NCBI RefSeq assembly: GCF_013344475.1
Contig: NZ_JABUOU010000004.1
Location: 333,286 to 397,285 of the forward strand
Source: Martelella limonii
Lineage (GTDB): Bacteria; Pseudomonadota; Alphaproteobacteria; Rhizobiales; Rhizobiaceae
Direction of reading: 5' to 3'
Length of the DNA stretch: 64,000 bases
In this document: piece by piece, positions 37,448-47,591 of the stretch
How positions within the stretch are numbered: the stretch's first letter is position 1
Layout: each line of letters starts with the position of its first letter
Made by a program: the position numbers and the translations under genes
Notes under the pieces: model-generated
What the model saw: the letters and a program-made list of their open reading frames with translations, nothing else
The model's database searches: none
Told to the model about the DNA's origin: nothing

Positions 37448-38203
37448 TTGAACATTGATCTTCCGCTCGTCCGCCGGCTGGAAGCCATGGGATTGCGTGC
37501 CTGGCCTGCCAAGAACGTGCTCTACGATGGCGCCTGGCAGCTGCGCATCACCGCCGGCCACCCCTCCAAACGGCTGAACAGCCTTTCGGTGCTAGACCGC
37601 TCGGACATCGCCGACATGGAAATCCGGCTTGAAAAGGCGAAGCGTCATTACGCCGCCTTCGGCCGGCCATTGCTGATCCGGGAGACGCCGCTGACACCCC
37701 AACCGCTCTGCGACTATCTCGGCGCGGAAGGTGCGACCCATTTCGACGAAAGCCTCGTGATGACGCTCGATCTCAAGGCGTTCTCCGCCGAGGATGCCAT
37801 AGAGGTGCTGCCAAGCCAGGATGTCGGGCGCTTCGTCGATGCGTCGCTTGCCATCAATCCGGTCGAGGGCCTCACCAAGGCGGGACTTGCCGAGGTGGTG
37901 ACCGCGATCAAGCCCGCCCACGGTCTCTTCATGCGCGAGAGCGAAGACGGCACGCCCTATGCGGCAGCGCTCGCCGTGCATGATTTCGACATGAGCGGGA
38001 TCGAGGCCTTTGCCGTTTCCGCCGACGCCCGCCGCAAGGGTCATGGCGGCAAGCTGGTCGCTGCCATCCTCCGCTGGGCCAAGGGCCGCGGCGCCGGCAT
38101 GGCCTGGCTGCAAGTGACGTCCACCAACACGGGCGCAATCGCGCTTTACGAGGGCCTTGGCTTCAGGGAAGCCTATCGCTACCGCTACTGGCAGGAAACA
38201 TGA
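37448..38203 (+). CDS. GNAT family N-acetyltransferase
   Basis: 251-residue protein with a C-terminal GNAT domain: AFAVSADARRKGHGGKLVAAIL is the acetyl-CoA binding A motif and NTGAIALYEGLGF the B motif. The N-terminal 100 residues are less conserved. Acceptor unknown. It lies between argJ and mutT, overlapping mutT by 4 bp (ATGA). The start is uncertain: TTG 37448 (with GGAACTGAC upstream) fits the likely family N-terminus NIDLPLVRRLEA, but ATG 37412 would also work. Confidence 0.85.
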   Translation: MNIDLPLVRRLEAMGLRAWPAKNVLYDGAWQLRITAGHPSKRLNSLSVLDRSDIADMEIRLEKAKRHYAAFGRPLLIRETPLTPQPLCDYLGAEGATHFDESLVMTLDLKAFSAEDAIEVLPSQDVGRFVDASLAINPVEGLTKAGLAEVVTAIKPAHGLFMRESEDGTPYAAALAVHDFDMSGIEAFAVSADARRKGHGGKLVAAILRWAKGRGAGMAWLQVTSTNTGAIALYEGLGFREAYRYRYWQET

Positions 38204-38616
38204 TGACGGATGCTCCGAAAAGACTGCTGCTGGTGGCAGCCTGCGCCCTGATCGACACCGACGGGCGGATATTGCTCGCCCAGCGCCCCGAGGGCAAGTC
38301 GCTTGCGGGTCTGTGGGAGTTTCCGGGCGGCAAGGTGGAACATGGCGAAACGCCGGAAGACTGCCTGGTGCGCGAGCTGGAAGAGGAACTCGGCATCACC
38401 ACCAAGGTCGCCTGCCTTGCGCCGCTGACCTTTGCCAGCCACACCTATGACGACTTCCACCTGCTGATGCCGCTTTACGTCTGCCGCCGCTATCAGGGCA
38501 TTCCCTCGGGCCGCGAGGGGCAGGCTATCAAATGGGTGCGTGCGAAGGATCTGCGCGACTACCCGATGCCGCCGGCCGACGAGCCGCTGATCCCGATCCT
38601 GCAGGATCTTCTCTGA
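38200..38616 (+). CDS. mutT: 8-oxo-dGTP diphosphatase, MutT-type Nudix hydrolase
   Basis: 138-residue Nudix protein. The complete Nudix box runs from Gly44 (GKVEHGE...) to REL-EEELGI at 58-66 with the catalytic Glu residues. The preceding LLAQRPEGKSLAGLWEFPGG is the usual MutT pattern. It cleans oxidised guanine nucleotides from the pool to prevent mutation. Translationally coupled to the acetyltransferase gene. Confidence 0.93.
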   Translation: MMTDAPKRLLLVAACALIDTDGRILLAQRPEGKSLAGLWEFPGGKVEHGETPEDCLVRELEEELGITTKVACLAPLTFASHTYDDFHLLMPLYVCRRYQGIPSGREGQAIKWVRAKDLRDYPMPPADEPLIPILQDLL

Positions 38617-38653
38617 CATCGCAGATGATGGCTGACGGCTTCGCCCGACGGAC

Positions 38654-39226
38654 CTAGTTCTTGAGCCTTGAAGCCGGACCGATGCTGCGGTTGATCACCG
38701 GCAGGATTTCGTTCTCGTATGAAGCCGCATCGATCGGCCCGATCTTCTTGTAGATGATCGTCCCATCGGCACCGACGACGAAGGTCTCCGGGATACCGTA
38801 GACGCCCCAATCGATCGCTTCCGCGCCGTTTTCATCCACGCCGATCGCACTGTAGGGATTGCCGAGTTCGTTGAGGAACTGAAGCGCCTTGGCAGGCTTG
38901 TCCTTGTAGTTGATGCCGACGAGGTTGATCGCCGGGTCTTCCGCAAGCTTCATCAGGAACGGATGCTCGGCCCTGCATGGAATGCACCAGGACGCGAACA
39001 CGTTGACGAGGGTGAACCTGCCGGAGATCTCCGCATCGGTGAGTGCCGGACGGTTGCTGCCCTGAAGTGCGGGAAGATCAATCTTCGGTGCGGGCTTGCC
39101 GATCAGCACAGAGGGTATTTCGGAGGGATCATGGCCGGACAGGATCTGCCAGCCGAACACGCCGAACAGCGCTGCAACGACGATCAGCGGAATGGCTGCG
39201 ACCAGATAGCGGCGCTTTTCGCTCAT
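38654..39226 (-). CDS. ccmG: Thiol:disulfide interchange protein CcmG/CycY (DsbE)
   Basis: 190-residue membrane-anchored periplasmic thioredoxin-like protein. One N-terminal membrane segment (residues 7-28) is followed by a thioredoxin fold with active-site Cys81-Ile-Pro-Cys84 in FASWCIPCRAEHPFL and GVYGIPETFVV with the cis-Pro. It keeps apocytochrome c cysteines reduced for haem attachment. Last gene of ccmABCDG; its ATG overlaps the ccmD stop. Confidence 0.94.
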   Translation of the reverse strand: MSEKRRYLVAAIPLIVVAALFGVFGWQILSGHDPSEIPSVLIGKPAPKIDLPALQGSNRPALTDAEISGRFTLVNVFASWCIPCRAEHPFLMKLAEDPAINLVGINYKDKPAKALQFLNELGNPYSAIGVDENGAEAIDWGVYGIPETFVVGADGTIIYKKIGPIDAASYENEILPVINRSIGPASRLKN

Positions 39227-39384
39227 GAGCGGGCTTTCCTGCTGCGGCGTAGCGCGCCTGCCTTCTCGAGCGCCGCAAGTTCCTTCCGACGCGCGGCGCC
39301 GTCAGCAACGAGCCAGAGGATGAGGCCGGCAAAGACCAGCCCGGTCACGCCATAGGCCGAATAGATGTAAAAGGCATGGCTCAC
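39223..39384 (-). CDS. ccmD: Haem exporter protein D
   Basis: 53-residue single-span membrane protein, VSHAFYIYSAYGVTGLVFAG then a basic tail, the classic CcmD pattern. It releases holo-CcmE from the CcmABC complex. The start is GTG at 39384 because no in-frame ATG precedes the HAFYIYSAYG core; the GTGA overlap with the ccmC stop and the ATGA overlap with ccmG couple all three cistrons. Confidence 0.9.
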   Translation of the reverse strand: MSHAFYIYSAYGVTGLVFAGLILWLVADGAARRKELAALEKAGALRRSRKARS

Positions 39385-40178
39385 GGGATGATCCTCGGCG
39401 CTTCCACCCGGCTTGCGGCGACCCGGCGCTGGGCTGCCACCCGGCGCCGCAGGATCTCGTTGCGCATGGCGGCAAGATGCATGGTGAAAAAGGCGAACGT
39501 ATAGGCAAGCGCCATCACGGCCAGCGGCCAGAGGAACACCGGATCGATCGTCGGCCCGTCGAAGCGCATCACGCTTGCCGGCTGGTGCAGCGTGTTCCAC
39601 CAGTCGACCGAGAACTTGATGATCGGGATGTTGACGACCCCGACAAGGATCAGGATCGCGGCAAGGCGCGCGGCGCGCTGGGGCTCATCAACGGCGCGAT
39701 GAAGCGCGATGATGCCGAGATACATCAGGAAAAGGATGAAGACGGAGGTGAGCCGGGCATCCCACACCCACCACGCGCCCCACATCGGCTTGCCCCAGAG
39801 CGAACCGGTGACGAGCGCCAGAAAGGTGAACGCGGCCCCGATCGGCGCTGCCGCCTTGTGGGCGACATCGGCCAGCGGATGGCGCCAGACCAGCGTGCCG
39901 AGTGCGGCGGCGGCCATCACCATATAGCACATCATCGACAGCCAGGCGGCGGGTACGTGGATATACATGATCCGGACGGTATCGCCCTGCTGGTAATCCC
40001 CTTCGGAGGTGAAGGAGAGATAGAGCCCGACGGCAAACAGGGCGAGCGTGATCGCGATCATGAAGGGCAGGAGGCGCGCGACGAGGCTCAAAAACCGCGT
40101 CGGGTTTGCCAGCCCCGTGATCAAGCCTGTCTTTGCCGCGTTCTGGTTCATCGTTTCGATCGTGCCTCTGTCTCGCAT
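39381..40178 (-). CDS. ccmC: Haem ABC transporter permease CcmC
   Basis: 265-residue polytopic inner-membrane protein that presents haem to CcmE. It has six hydrophobic segments and the tryptophan-rich motif LWGKPMWGAWWVWDARLTS of the haem-handling protein family, plus HVPAAWLSMMCY with a haem-ligand His. It follows ccmB by 9 bp. The ATG at 40151 (MNQNAAK) is an equally possible start; neither has a clear ribosome site. Confidence 0.94.
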   Translation of the reverse strand: MRDRGTIETMNQNAAKTGLITGLANPTRFLSLVARLLPFMIAITLALFAVGLYLSFTSEGDYQQGDTVRIMYIHVPAAWLSMMCYMVMAAAALGTLVWRHPLADVAHKAAAPIGAAFTFLALVTGSLWGKPMWGAWWVWDARLTSVFILFLMYLGIIALHRAVDEPQRAARLAAILILVGVVNIPIIKFSVDWWNTLHQPASVMRFDGPTIDPVFLWPLAVMALAYTFAFFTMHLAAMRNEILRRRVAAQRRVAASRVEAPRIIP

Positions 40179-40187
40179 GGGTTTGGC

Positions 40188-40847
40188 TCAATCATCCGCC
40201 TGACGCAAGGCCAGAGCGGCCGCCACCGGCCCGACGACCGCAAAAAATAACGTGATCGCGACGAGCAGAAGAAACGGCGGAAGGAAGGGTTCGATATCGG
40301 AGGTCACGGCATGGCTTGCACCGACGCCGAAGATCAGCACCGGGATCGCAAGCGGCAGGATCAGGATCGGCACCAGCAATCCGCCGCGCGGCAGCGACAC
40401 CGCGATCGCCGCACCCGCAGCGCCGATGAAGGTGATGGCGGGCGAGCCGACCAGCAGCGTCACGAACGCAGCACCGAGACCCGCAGGCCCGATATTCAGC
40501 AACAGCCCCATGACCGGCGACAGGATGACGAGCGGCAGCACATAGCCCGTCCAGTGCGCCAGGCACTTCACCAGCACCACGATCACCAGCGGCTCGTCGC
40601 CCATTTTCAGAAGATCGAGCGAACCGTCATCGCGCTCGGCCCGGAACATGCGATCAAGCCCGATCAGCGTCGACAGGAGCACCGCGATCCAGACCATGGC
40701 CGGACCGATGCGCGCAAGGAGCGCGAGATCCGGCCCGACGCCGAACGGCACCACCGCGACCACGGAGAGAAAGAACAGGAGCCCGACCAGCGCACCGCCG
40801 CCGGCGCGCACGGAGAGAACCAGATCGCGGCGATAAAGCGCCCACAT
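40188..40847 (-). CDS. ccmB: Haem exporter permease CcmB
   Basis: 219-residue inner-membrane protein with six hydrophobic segments and family blocks VWIAVLLSTLIGLDRMFRAE, DDGSLDLLKMGDEPL and LPLAIPVLIFGVGAS. It forms the CcmAB exporter needed for cytochrome c maturation. The ATG at 40847 (MWALYRRDLVLSVR) is the normal family start, 4 bp after the ccmA stop; the longer frame overlaps ccmA. Confidence 0.94.
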   Translation of the reverse strand: MWALYRRDLVLSVRAGGGALVGLLFFLSVVAVVPFGVGPDLALLARIGPAMVWIAVLLSTLIGLDRMFRAERDDGSLDLLKMGDEPLVIVVLVKCLAHWTGYVLPLVILSPVMGLLLNIGPAGLGAAFVTLLVGSPAITFIGAAGAAIAVSLPRGGLLVPILILPLAIPVLIFGVGASHAVTSDIEPFLPPFLLLVAITLFFAVVGPVAAALALRQADD

Positions 40848-40851
40848 CGCC

Positions 40852-41514
40852 TTAAGCCTCCGCCAGAAACGGATCGGCATCAAGCCGAACGGGGCCGGAG
40901 AAACGCATCTCGCTGAAGCCGGTGAGGTCAAGCGGCTCATGGGTCGCCGCAATCACGATGCCGCCTGCGGCAAGATGCGCATTCATGAGGGCGGTGAAGA
41001 CCGCCTTCGCTGCGGCGTCGAGCGCTGCCGTCGGCTCATCCAGAAGCCAGACCGGTCGATGGCTGCACAAAAGCCGCGCAAACGCGATCCGCCGCTTCTG
41101 GCCGGCTGAAAGATAGCCGAACGGAAGGTCGAGCACGTCGCAAAGCCCGACAGCCTCGGCCGCTGCCTCTACCGCGACGCCTTTGCCGCCGGCAAAATCG
41201 CCCATCAGCGCCTTCCAGAAGGCAAGATTTTCGCGTGCGGACATCTCCGTCTTCATGGCATTCTGGTGGGAAAGATAATGGACGGCCACGGCAAGCGGCT
41301 CGCCCTTCCCGCCCGCATCGGCAAAAAACAGGGCCGAGCCTTCGGCTGCGCCGACCAGCCCGAGCAGGGCGCGGATCGCGGTCGACTTGCCCGCCCCGTT
41401 TGCACCGGTTAGAAGCAGCGCCTGACCGCCTTCCAGCGACAGCGACAACCCGTTGAAGATCAGCTTGTCGCCGCGGCGCACGGTCAGATCATCGGCCCTG
41501 ACGGCAATTGTCAT
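40852..41514 (-). CDS. ccmA: Haem exporter ATPase CcmA
   Basis: 220-residue ABC ATPase. Walker A is GANGAGKST, the signature is YLSAGQKRRIAFARL (the CcmA-specific LSAGQ form), and Walker B is [11 protein letters not shown]. It powers CcmABC release of holo-CcmE. First gene of ccmABCDG, divergent from acnA over 260 bp that contains an Irr-like palindrome. ATG 41514 is chosen over 41526. Confidence 0.95.
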   Translation of the reverse strand: MTIAVRADDLTVRRGDKLIFNGLSLSLEGGQALLLTGANGAGKSTAIRALLGLVGAAEGSALFFADAGGKGEPLAVAVHYLSHQNAMKTEMSARENLAFWKALMGDFAGGKGVAVEAAAEAVGLCDVLDLPFGYLSAGQKRRIAFARLLCSHRPVWLLDEPTAALDAAAKAVFTALMNAHLAAGGIVIAATHEPLDLTGFSEMRFSGPVRLDADPFLAEA

Positions 41515-41605
41515 GCTGTGTCTCACCCTTCACCAAGGCGTGGCCGTGCGAGACGGCAAATTTAAAAAAAATTCAAATTTAATCGCAAGTTGTTCTGGCA
41601 CCCTT

Positions 41606-41622
41606 CTTAGAAATTATCTATA
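41606..41622. promoter_or_regulatory. Candidate Irr (ICE-type) box between ccmA and acnA
   Basis: CTTAGAA-ATT-ATCTATA resembles the rhizobial iron-control element TTTAGAA-NNN-TTCTAAA, matching 11 of 14 symmetrical positions. It lies between genes for haem delivery and an iron-sulfur enzyme, both plausible Irr targets. Identification is by eye and unproven. Confidence 0.35.
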
Positions 41623-41774
41623 CAATGCGCAACCACGCCAGCGGCCGGCGTGAAACACATCCTAGCGCCGAACATGGGGCCTTGCGTCCCACGTGCGGAC
41701 AGCGGAAATGGTCGCACCCGCATCCTGATGTCGTTGTACATAGGCGTTCGCACGGCTTGTATAGGCCAATCAGA

Positions 41775-44486
<2,712 letters not shown>

Positions 44487-44509
44487 GGCTGAGGCCATCA
44501 ATAGGAATG

Positions 44510-44544
44510 AAAACCGGGCGGCGCGAGCTGCCCGGTTTTTGTTT
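44510..44544 (+). terminator. Rho-independent terminator of acnA
   Basis: A 10-bp stem (44510-44519 with 44530-44539) is followed by T-rich sequence. Read on the other strand it also offers A/T-flanked hairpin structure for the convergent gene ending at 44575. Confidence 0.85.
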
Positions 44545-44574
44545 ATCTCGAGAGCCAATACCCGCTGTTAAAAT

Positions 44575-45204
44575 TCAGGCGGCCTCATCGAGCAATCCGG
44601 CTTCAATGATAGCCAAAAGGCGCCGAACATCTTCGGCGGTTAGGTCAGAATCCAAATCCCCATGGATAAGCCTGTTCCTTCGGTTGGAGAGCGCCCTCAG
44701 GGCATCGGCTTCGGTAGGTGTGAAGTACCCATCCTGAGCAAGCACCTCCACAATACGTCCCGGACTTTGTGGTTTTTCAAATTGTGTCGCGCTAGTGGCA
44801 CGTGCCAAAGCTTCGAGACTTGCCCAAGCCAGCAGAAAGGCAGCCTGCGGGTGCTTTTCTGCGAGCTCATTCACCTCGCTCAACCGACGCTTTACAACAT
44901 CTAGAGAAACTGACGGAAGTGCATTCGCCTCCGAACTGTCGAGAGCGACGAGACGTAGTTTCCAATCAGGGTGGTCCGCCAGCAGTTCCGACCATCGCTT
45001 GGCCGACCCGCCTTCAGGTTCTGCTCGCTTCTTCACCTCTACGATCAGTTTCTCGCCATTCTTCAAAGCGATTATATCCGGCTGCATGGTCTTCAAAAAG
45101 TCAGGGACAACCGGTCCACGCGGTTCAATAAATACTCTGAATCCTTCGCTCTCCAGCCTTTCAGCGATGTTTTCAAGCACTTGCGATTCAATGGTCGATC
45201 TCAT
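44575..45204 (-). CDS. PD-(D/E)xK nuclease-like protein with C-terminal HEPN-type RNxxxH motif
   Basis: 209-residue protein. Residues 5-100 look like a PD-(D/E)xK restriction-type fold: an N-terminal helix ending in a Glu (E13/E16), P42-D43-IIAL and E56-V-K58-K. The C-terminal half is helical and contains R176-N-R-L-I-H181, the R-x4-H motif of HEPN RNases. I recall a REase_AHJR-like family with a similar N-terminus; that match needs a profile search. The two predicted nuclease modules in one protein suggest an effector or toxin. It overlaps the RusA-like gene upstream by 4 bp (ATGA) and is convergent with acnA. Codon use is visibly more AT-rich than that of acnA, in keeping with acquisition. 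Confidence 0.65.
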   Translation of the reverse strand: MRSTIESQVLENIAERLESEGFRVFIEPRGPVVPDFLKTMQPDIIALKNGEKLIVEVKKRAEPEGGSAKRWSELLADHPDWKLRLVALDSSEANALPSVSLDVVKRRLSEVNELAEKHPQAAFLLAWASLEALARATSATQFEKPQSPGRIVEVLAQDGYFTPTEADALRALSNRRNRLIHGDLDSDLTAEDVRRLLAIIEAGLLDEAA

Positions 45205-45617
45205 TGGCCCATATCCTCAAAAGGATCGTTTGAAATCCGAATATATAGCACCGGCCGATCAGCTTCCAGCGCATCGAACAACGTCTGAGACGGACCATCA
45301 AATACGACAGGCATATCGGGCTCGAATTTCTGCACCACAATGCGCTCCACTTGAGCATCATCGAGATAGATATGATTGCAGAAGGCATCGAGTATAGGTT
45401 TCACGATGTTATCGATGTCGGCGGTCATCCGAGTTTCTGGAAAGTAGCTGAGCTTGACCGATATTCGTCCATCAGTTGCAAAGTGATTTTCAGGCAGAAC
45501 TTTTCTGCTTGCGGCTCGGAGCCTATCTTTCCACTCTTGCAAGGCTTTAGCCCGCTTTGCCTGGAATGAGAGGGCTGTACCAAGCACGAAAAACTCAATC
45601 GGAAAAATCAGTTCCAC
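45201..45617 (-). CDS. RusA family crossover-junction endodeoxyribonuclease-like protein
   Basis: 138-residue protein with the RusA pattern T65-A-D67-I-D69-N70-xx-K73-P-xLD77 and, after a short gap, L85-D86-D87-AQV90, which correspond to the catalytic Asp cluster and Lys of Holliday-junction resolvase RusA. RusA proteins are usually phage-derived. No phage genes are nearby; instead it is translationally coupled to a nuclease/HEPN-motif protein, so it may act with it or restrain it. First gene of a two-gene unit transcribed from the 347-bp region shared with the ExoD-like gene. Confidence 0.8.
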   Translation of the reverse strand: MELIFPIEFFVLGTALSFQAKRAKALQEWKDRLRAASRKVLPENHFATDGRISVKLSYFPETRMTADIDNIVKPILDAFCNHIYLDDAQVERIVVQKFEPDMPVVFDGPSQTLFDALEADRPVLYIRISNDPFEDMGQ

Positions 45618-45964
45618 ATATCTCCCCGATCGCGGTGCGAAAATCTACCAACAAATCTAGACACAATTCCGATCACAGTAACCATTTTCCATTGATAAGA
45701 AACTTTCAAGCAATTTCGAGGGCAATCGTTATAAACAGATCATAGCCGCAGAGGTTAAGATAGCCCCCTTTCCAAGACCCACATCCAACCGATAACGTGT
45801 TCAAGGTTGCAGCGCACATCGCACTAGTGACTGGCCCATTTCGGGCACCGGCCTAACCCGCAATATAGCCGTTTCGGAAGTTGCAAATCCTTCACAATTA
45901 AAACCGGAACGATGCGCGCACGTGCGCGTTGAGCCGCTAAGAGGCACCACCCGCGGAGCAACAC
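45618..45964. other. Divergent intergenic region with a 14-bp palindrome
   Basis: 347 bp, AT-rich on its left half, between the RusA-like and ExoD-like genes. No supported gene. CGCGCACGTGCGCG at 45915-45928 is a perfect palindrome 36 bp upstream of the ExoD-like start and may be an operator or simply GC-rich symmetry. Confidence 0.4.
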
Positions 45965-46558
45965 GTGAGCGACAGCACCGAGCAAGACCCGCAATCGCTG
46001 AGCGGCATCACCCAGGCAGCGCTCGACCATACCGACGGCGAGCAGGTTTCGGTGGATGACATGCTCTCGACCTTCGGATCCGCCTCCTTCGTGCCACTCC
46101 TGATTTTGCCGTCGCTGCTGGTCATGTCGCCGCTCGGGGGCGTGCCCGGTCTTTCATCGCTGTTCGGCATCATGATCGTGCTGATCGCAGGCCAGCGACT
46201 GATCGGCCAAAAGAGCATCTGGCTTCCCGGCTTCATCCGACATCGCTCGGTCGAAAGCGGCAAGGCAGAGAAAGCAATGAACAAGATACTGCCGCTCGCA
46301 CGCTTTATCGACCGGCACTCTCACAAGCGCCTTCCGTTCCTGTTCCGCGATCCGCTCAGTCTCGTCCTGCCGCTGGCCTGTGTTCTGGCTGGCGCCATGA
46401 TGCCTGTCCTTGAGCTTGTTCCGTTTGCCTCGGCCTTCCTGGGATTGGCGGTAACACTGATTGCCTATTCCATCCTCAGCCACGACGGGCTTTTTGCGAT
46501 TCTGGCAATTATTCCAGTGGCTGGCGCCATGTGGGTGGGCAAGTCACTACTCCTTTAG
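45965..46558 (+). CDS. ExoD family exopolysaccharide-related membrane protein
   Basis: 197-residue membrane protein. A soluble N-terminus (1-40) is followed by hydrophobic blocks ASFVPLLILPSLLVMSPLGG, SSLFGIMIVLIAGQ, LVLPLACVLAGAMMPVLELV and a C-terminal pair, the layout of the ExoD family. ExoD of S. meliloti affects exopolysaccharide production and alkali tolerance. The start is GTG at 45965 with GGAG six nt upstream. Monocistronic as far as visible. Confidence 0.88.
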   Translation: MSDSTEQDPQSLSGITQAALDHTDGEQVSVDDMLSTFGSASFVPLLILPSLLVMSPLGGVPGLSSLFGIMIVLIAGQRLIGQKSIWLPGFIRHRSVESGKAEKAMNKILPLARFIDRHSHKRLPFLFRDPLSLVLPLACVLAGAMMPVLELVPFASAFLGLAVTLIAYSILSHDGLFAILAIIPVAGAMWVGKSLLL

Positions 46559-46687
46559 CAAGACACGTCTTTCTCACCCCATCGTGACTTTCCGTTGATT
46601 TCGGATGGCGCTAGATTGATGATCGTGTCTGGGAAGCGTTGGCCGACAGCGCAACTTAACCATTGTGAACCGGTAAAGGCTCCTGCC

Positions 46688-47425
46688 GTGCTGAAGCAGA
46701 CGATCATATCGGCCGCCGTAATGGCGGCATTCGCAGCCGCCTCGGCGCATGCGGGCGAAATAAAGAATCCGATTGGCGTGATCGAGCTCTTCACCTCGCA
46801 GGGCTGCTCCTCCTGCCCGCCGGCCGACAAGGCAGCGGCGAAACTTGCCGATGGCACGGACATCATCGTGCTCTCCTATCATGTCGACTACTGGAACTAT
46901 CTCGGCTGGACCGATGCCATGAGCAGCGCCGAAAACACCGAGCGGCAATATGGCTACAGCGCCGCCCTCGGGCGCTCCGGCGTCTATACCCCGCAGGCGG
47001 TCATCAATGGCCGCGCCGAAATGGTCGGCTCCGGCCTCGGCACGGTCGATGCTACGCTTTTGAAGATGAAGAACGAAGGTGAAGGCCTGACCGTTCCCGT
47101 CAGCGTGAACAAGACCAGCAACGAAGTCTCGATCAATATCGGCGCCGGCAAGGGCAAGGCCGATGTCCTGGTGGTCTATCTCAAGAGCCATGAGCAGGTT
47201 GAGATCAAGGATGGCGAGAACGAGGGCAAGACGATCGACTACCGCAACATCGTCACCGACGTTCAGACCGTCGGCATGTGGAACGGAGAGGCGACCACGA
47301 TCACGCTCCCCGCGCGCGTTCTCGGCCCGCGCGAAAGCAATGGTTGCGCGATCCTGCTTCAGGCAAGTGACGAGAGCGGCAATCCCGGCGCCATTCTCGG
47401 CGCGACATTGATGACCGCCCACTGA
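46688..47425 (+). CDS. DUF1223 domain-containing exported protein
   Basis: 245-residue protein. Signal peptide VLKQTIISAAVMAAFAAASA ends HA/GEIK; the DUF1223 core begins VIELFTSQGCSSCPPADKAA with a CxxC pair, followed by SYHVDYWNYLGW and QAVINGR. The fold resembles thioredoxin and the family is widespread in alphaproteobacteria, function unknown; a periplasmic redox role is a guess. GTG at 46688 is chosen because the signal peptide begins there; the upstream extension is unlikely. Confidence 0.88.
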   Translation: MLKQTIISAAVMAAFAAASAHAGEIKNPIGVIELFTSQGCSSCPPADKAAAKLADGTDIIVLSYHVDYWNYLGWTDAMSSAENTERQYGYSAALGRSGVYTPQAVINGRAEMVGSGLGTVDATLLKMKNEGEGLTVPVSVNKTSNEVSINIGAGKGKADVLVVYLKSHEQVEIKDGENEGKTIDYRNIVTDVQTVGMWNGEATTITLPARVLGPRESNGCAILLQASDESGNPGAILGATLMTAH

Positions 47426-47591
47426 AGCCTGGCCCTCAACCCGCGCCTGCCCGACTTTCCGGGTTTCCGGCCGGAAAAATTAACAACTTGTTTACCATGT
47501 TGAGCGCATCTTTCCGGCCATGGTTTTGATGCGGTCTTGCGCGCCGGGGGACGTCCGATCGAGTGCAACCGCCAACGATCGGGTGACGGGC

